Positions 60,853 through 64,000 of a DNA stretch of 64,000 nt are shown one piece after another. Both the position numbers and the translations under genes were made by a program. Origin of the DNA: Tetrastigma voinierianum (lineage: Eukaryota; Streptophyta; Magnoliopsida; Vitales; Vitaceae). The first letter of the stretch is position 1, and every line of letters starts with the position of its first letter. The stretch spans positions 186,001 to 250,000 of the forward strand of contig JAEQBH010005385.1 of NCBI GenBank assembly GCA_016808115.1, read 5' to 3'. The notes under the pieces were generated by a model that was not told the DNA's origin, did no database searches, and was given only the letters and a program-made list of their open reading frames with translations.

Positions 60853-63417
60853 TGAGGTGGGGAGACCCTGAGTTGACAACCCGTCAACCCTCTGAAAACC
60901 GGTGGGTGTCGAGGTAACCGATGCCACCTTATTATGTCCATTCTCCGGGATCCATAATTTAACAAAAATCGAGTTGAGTCTCCTTTGTCACGGAAGCTAC
61001 ATCCACAATCCAGCTTTGTATAACAATCGTCACATGACCCGTGGGCTCGATATACCGCACGGATCATTCATGGGTCATAGCGACCACTCGTATTGACCAT
61101 ACCTTGAATACTATACATGCAACTATGTATTGATATGTTTACAAGAGTTCAATTATACACTCTTATACAAATGATATATTAAAGCGTCGTTTTAATATAC
61201 ATATACAAATATGGTCAAAGCCACATCGGCTTTCTTCATATGTCGGTCCCACAGTCTTGGGTCGACCTTTGCACTTAACAGCTACTGAAAAGGGGTTTTT
61301 TACTGACGGTGAGGCAAAACCCGGTAGTGATAATCTCTCTTACAAAGGGTTACTCCCACCCTAAGTGCTCATACAATGATCAAACTAACTCATACACATC
61401 AGTGAAAATGCACATGAATGTTGTATATCATGCATCTCAGGAATATCTTCATGCTCATATCGATCCTGCAGGCTCCTTACACATGCCTATACGAAGTGTG
61501 ACAACGGAAGTCATGATAGTACCAATGACACGCGCCTGCAAGCCCTTGCGGCTCATCGGTACCCCTGATGCAAGTGCGATGAGCAACTAATCCTAAGTCA
61601 ATCCCGACTCCTATCACACAACTCGAAGTCTATGTAATAACCGTGTGTCTTATTTGGGCAACAGAACTTTTCGAATCACACCGCGTGTCTCTTATACGCA
61701 TGTTCCAGTGATAAACATGACCTTGTGTCTTCTTTGGGTAACAGAACTTTTCGATTCACAGGGTCTCTTACACCTGTTCCGGCTTTTCACTGAGGGGATG
61801 TGATCTCACTTCTTGCTCCTCTGACACACATTATTTATATTTCTTTTTTTTTTGCTTTTGCTTTGAACCGTGAGTCATTTATTGGACGTCGTCCAAAGTA
61901 CTAGCTCACTACCCATTCATCGAAGCAACGATGATGAATGGCCCATCACTATCTGCCGATATGTTGATGTCACTTGTCTGAAATGCAATGCTAATGTCAC
62001 TACAATTTCTCATATTACATGTATGATGCACACTACATGAACCATTCTCAACAGTTGCAGTTCATGTCAATTACCATGCAAACATATATCGCAAACATAT
62101 AAGTTCCATATATTTTATGCCAATATATATATAGATATCGTATCAAGCATATTAGCATCCATCAATCCATGACTAAACAAATAATGTCATATAGCCTTCC
62201 TTAGGCTAACTCATGGAAATTCCTACCTAATACAATAGACTACAACATGCCATGCAATCGTCATGTCAAAACCCAGCTATTCACATCGATACAACCAAGC
62301 AACCTGCACACTTGATGCAAAACATAGATTTCAGAAAAGTTATTATCACACACTGTCCTCCAAAGGCACATGGCTGGGATATTGACTCAATGGGCTTTCC
62401 ATTGAGTCCAAGAACACCCGAAACGGAGTTCGGACGAAGAAGTTATGGCCTTCCGAAGTTGGAGACCAACAATTAGAAAAATGACAATTGTGTCCCACCC
62501 GGGAATTTCCTGCTGCACACCATAGCGTGCTGCTCCACTTTGAATGAATTTCTGAGTCCAAAGGGGTTGGAATTTGGATATACCTATTTCAAGGAGAAAT
62601 GTTCTCATATAAGTCTAGTTTACCCAGAAATTTGAATAACTTAATTCGGATGAGTGATGACCAAGTTATGACCAAAACACAGTCATGGGGCAAAGGGAAG
62701 AACTTGACAGCACCTCCCTTGGGCACACACACGTCTTAGACGAGAAATTCGCAGTAAGAAAAACCACACATCAGGCAGTGGCAGATTTCGAGGACCTTGC
62801 CTTTTCTCGGTTTTCGTGAAAATCCGAACCTTAGACCTTGACGAAATCTTGTGATTCCAGTATCCACATGTAACTCTCGTCGGGTAGAATAGCTTTAACT
62901 CTCGGCCTGCCGAGTTCCGATTGGCAAAACCTAGTAAAATTGTCGGAGAAGCTTGCTTTTTTCTCCACTCCTCTGCTCTCTCTCACAATGTTTTGTTAGA
63001 CCAAGAATTATGAGATATTTTGATTTTAGATGTTTATCGTAGGACAAGTGGCTCATGATCTTGCGATGTCGACTTCGATAAAGTTTCGCACGAAAACTTG
63101 ATTTATTTTGATATACTTTAAATTCCATCCCATTGTAAATGGACATTTTTTAAATGTTGACATTTTTACGGATTTTTAAAAATCTATTTTTCAGTAATCC
63201 TTTCGACATTGGTGATCTGAAATTAGGAAAAATCAGATGGTCTCGAGTGTGAAAGTCGATGCAGGTAGTAGATTGTGAAATAATTTATTGGTGAAGCCCT
63301 TTTCATCATTCGAGATCTAGAAAAATTACAGATTTTAGCATGTCCAATTCTGACAAAATTACCATTTTGCCCTTCATAGCTAAATTTAAAATTTTTAGCA
63401 TTTTTTCGGGTCTTACA
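60853..63417 (-). mobile_element. Family-1 LTR, long subtype, copy at right end
   Basis: It matches the LTR at 33872-39578 in order: GTTGACAACCCGTCAACC, CATAATTTAACAAAAATC, GTCATAGCGACCACTC, CGTGAGTCATTTATTGGACG and AACACCCGAAACGGAGTTCG. The right end is TTTTTCGGGTCTTACA (63417), the reverse complement of TGTAAGACCCG. The left end has lost the TGTGAC start, because homology begins at about 60853 (GGTGGGGAGACCC). The right flank is CATAA, and no matching left copy is seen. No primer site lies to its left, so it is a solo or truncated LTR of about 2.56 kb. Confidence 0.82.
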
Positions 63418-64000
63418 CATAAGGAGGGGAAGTGTCTCGGTCCTTGATGACAGTTTACAATATTATAATTAAAGTGTTTAATTGTAAAAAAAACTATGTT
63501 AGGAGTTTTATTTTTTATATTTATATATTTATTTATTTTGTATATCACCTTGTAACATGAACAGGATATTCCATGCCTTTCTGTTTGCTTTTGTGAGTCG
63601 GCACTTGGGGCATTGTGTAAAGAGTTAAAAAAATAAAATTTAAAATTATAATAAAATAGAAAATTACTACACTATAAGTAAAAATAATTATGGAATTTTA
63701 TTTTTATTTTTCTTTCTTTTTTTACTTATTTTCATTTTCAGATTGTATGTGATAATAAATAAGTAAATAAATAAATAAATAAATAAATTGAAGTAGTTGT
63801 ACAGCGACCGTTACACAGTGACCAAGTCTAGGTTCTATTAAGGTAACGAGAACAAGAACGAGACCCGGGAAACTGGATCGTCGACATTCTCGAAGCTATA
63901 TTATTAGCTTGCTTGCTTTCTTTCTCTCTTTCTTCTCCATGAAAACGACTCATTTTCTCTCCCACTTTCTCAACCTTTCTCGCACTCATTTATCATTGAC
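63418..64000. other. AT-rich end of window without genes
   Basis: It contains an (AAAT)n run at about 63754-63790 and a pyrimidine tract near 63915-63940. The last 200 bases become mixed in composition. No coding signal was recognised. Confidence 0.6.
63754..63790. repeat. (AAAT)n microsatellite
   Basis: Tetranucleotide repeats of AAAT/TAAA lie near the window end. Confidence 0.88.

Overview
The window looks like nuclear DNA from a flowering plant, probably a eudicot; I cannot name the species. It is mostly AT-rich and intron-free, holds no recognisable intact host gene, and is packed with decayed LTR retrotransposons (Ty1/copia and Ty3/gypsy) and small non-autonomous DNA transposons whose ends and target-site duplications (TSDs) can often be read directly. 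Every recognisable protein fragment is transposon-derived and broken by stops or frameshifts. No tRNA, rRNA or CRISPR was found. GC-rich islands at about 10.3-10.7, 21.0-21.5 and 52.5-60.8 kb lie inside or between transposon remains.

Layout. 1-1591: LTR of a dominant gypsy-type family ('family 1'), cut by the window edge. 1592-3414: AT-rich, with a hAT-type MITE (8-bp TSD). 3415-14878: plus-strand copia element 1 (LTR remnant, gag, protease, integrase, RT, RNase H, 3' LTR), interrupted in RT by a family-1 solo LTR (6985-11592, TSD ATAAA) that itself carries a copia solo LTR (7326-8925), and by a second 1.14-kb insertion flanked by an unusual 85-bp duplication. 15204-22077: copia element 2, minus strand, with both LTRs, TSD TATAA and a tRNA-Met-type primer site. 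22.1-27.3 kb: MITE-like AT-rich DNA and two rearranged, internally deleted chromovirus relics flanking a plus-oriented family-1 LTR (24843-26698). 27.3-31.2 kb: AT-rich, with a six-unit 95-97-bp tandem array. 31.99-39.58 kb: minus-strand gypsy gag/protease, a putative primer site and its long family-1 5' LTR, split by another 3.5-kb LTR (34514-37980). 39.6-46.1 kb: unclassified LTR-like and AT-rich DNA with a Harbinger-like element (44384-45597). 46091-47912: family-1 solo LTR (TSD ATCAA). 49372-50320: a Mutator-like foldback element with a perfect 9-bp TSD. 52.5-60.85 kb: GC-rich, heavily decayed transposon-like coding DNA with a tandem array. 60853-63417: another family-1 LTR.

The parts do not work together as a pathway. 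The window records successive nested insertions, solo-LTR formation by unequal recombination, and decay. Six LTRs of one lineage, in a long (about 2.6-3.0 kb) and a short (about 1.8 kb) form, are its main building material.
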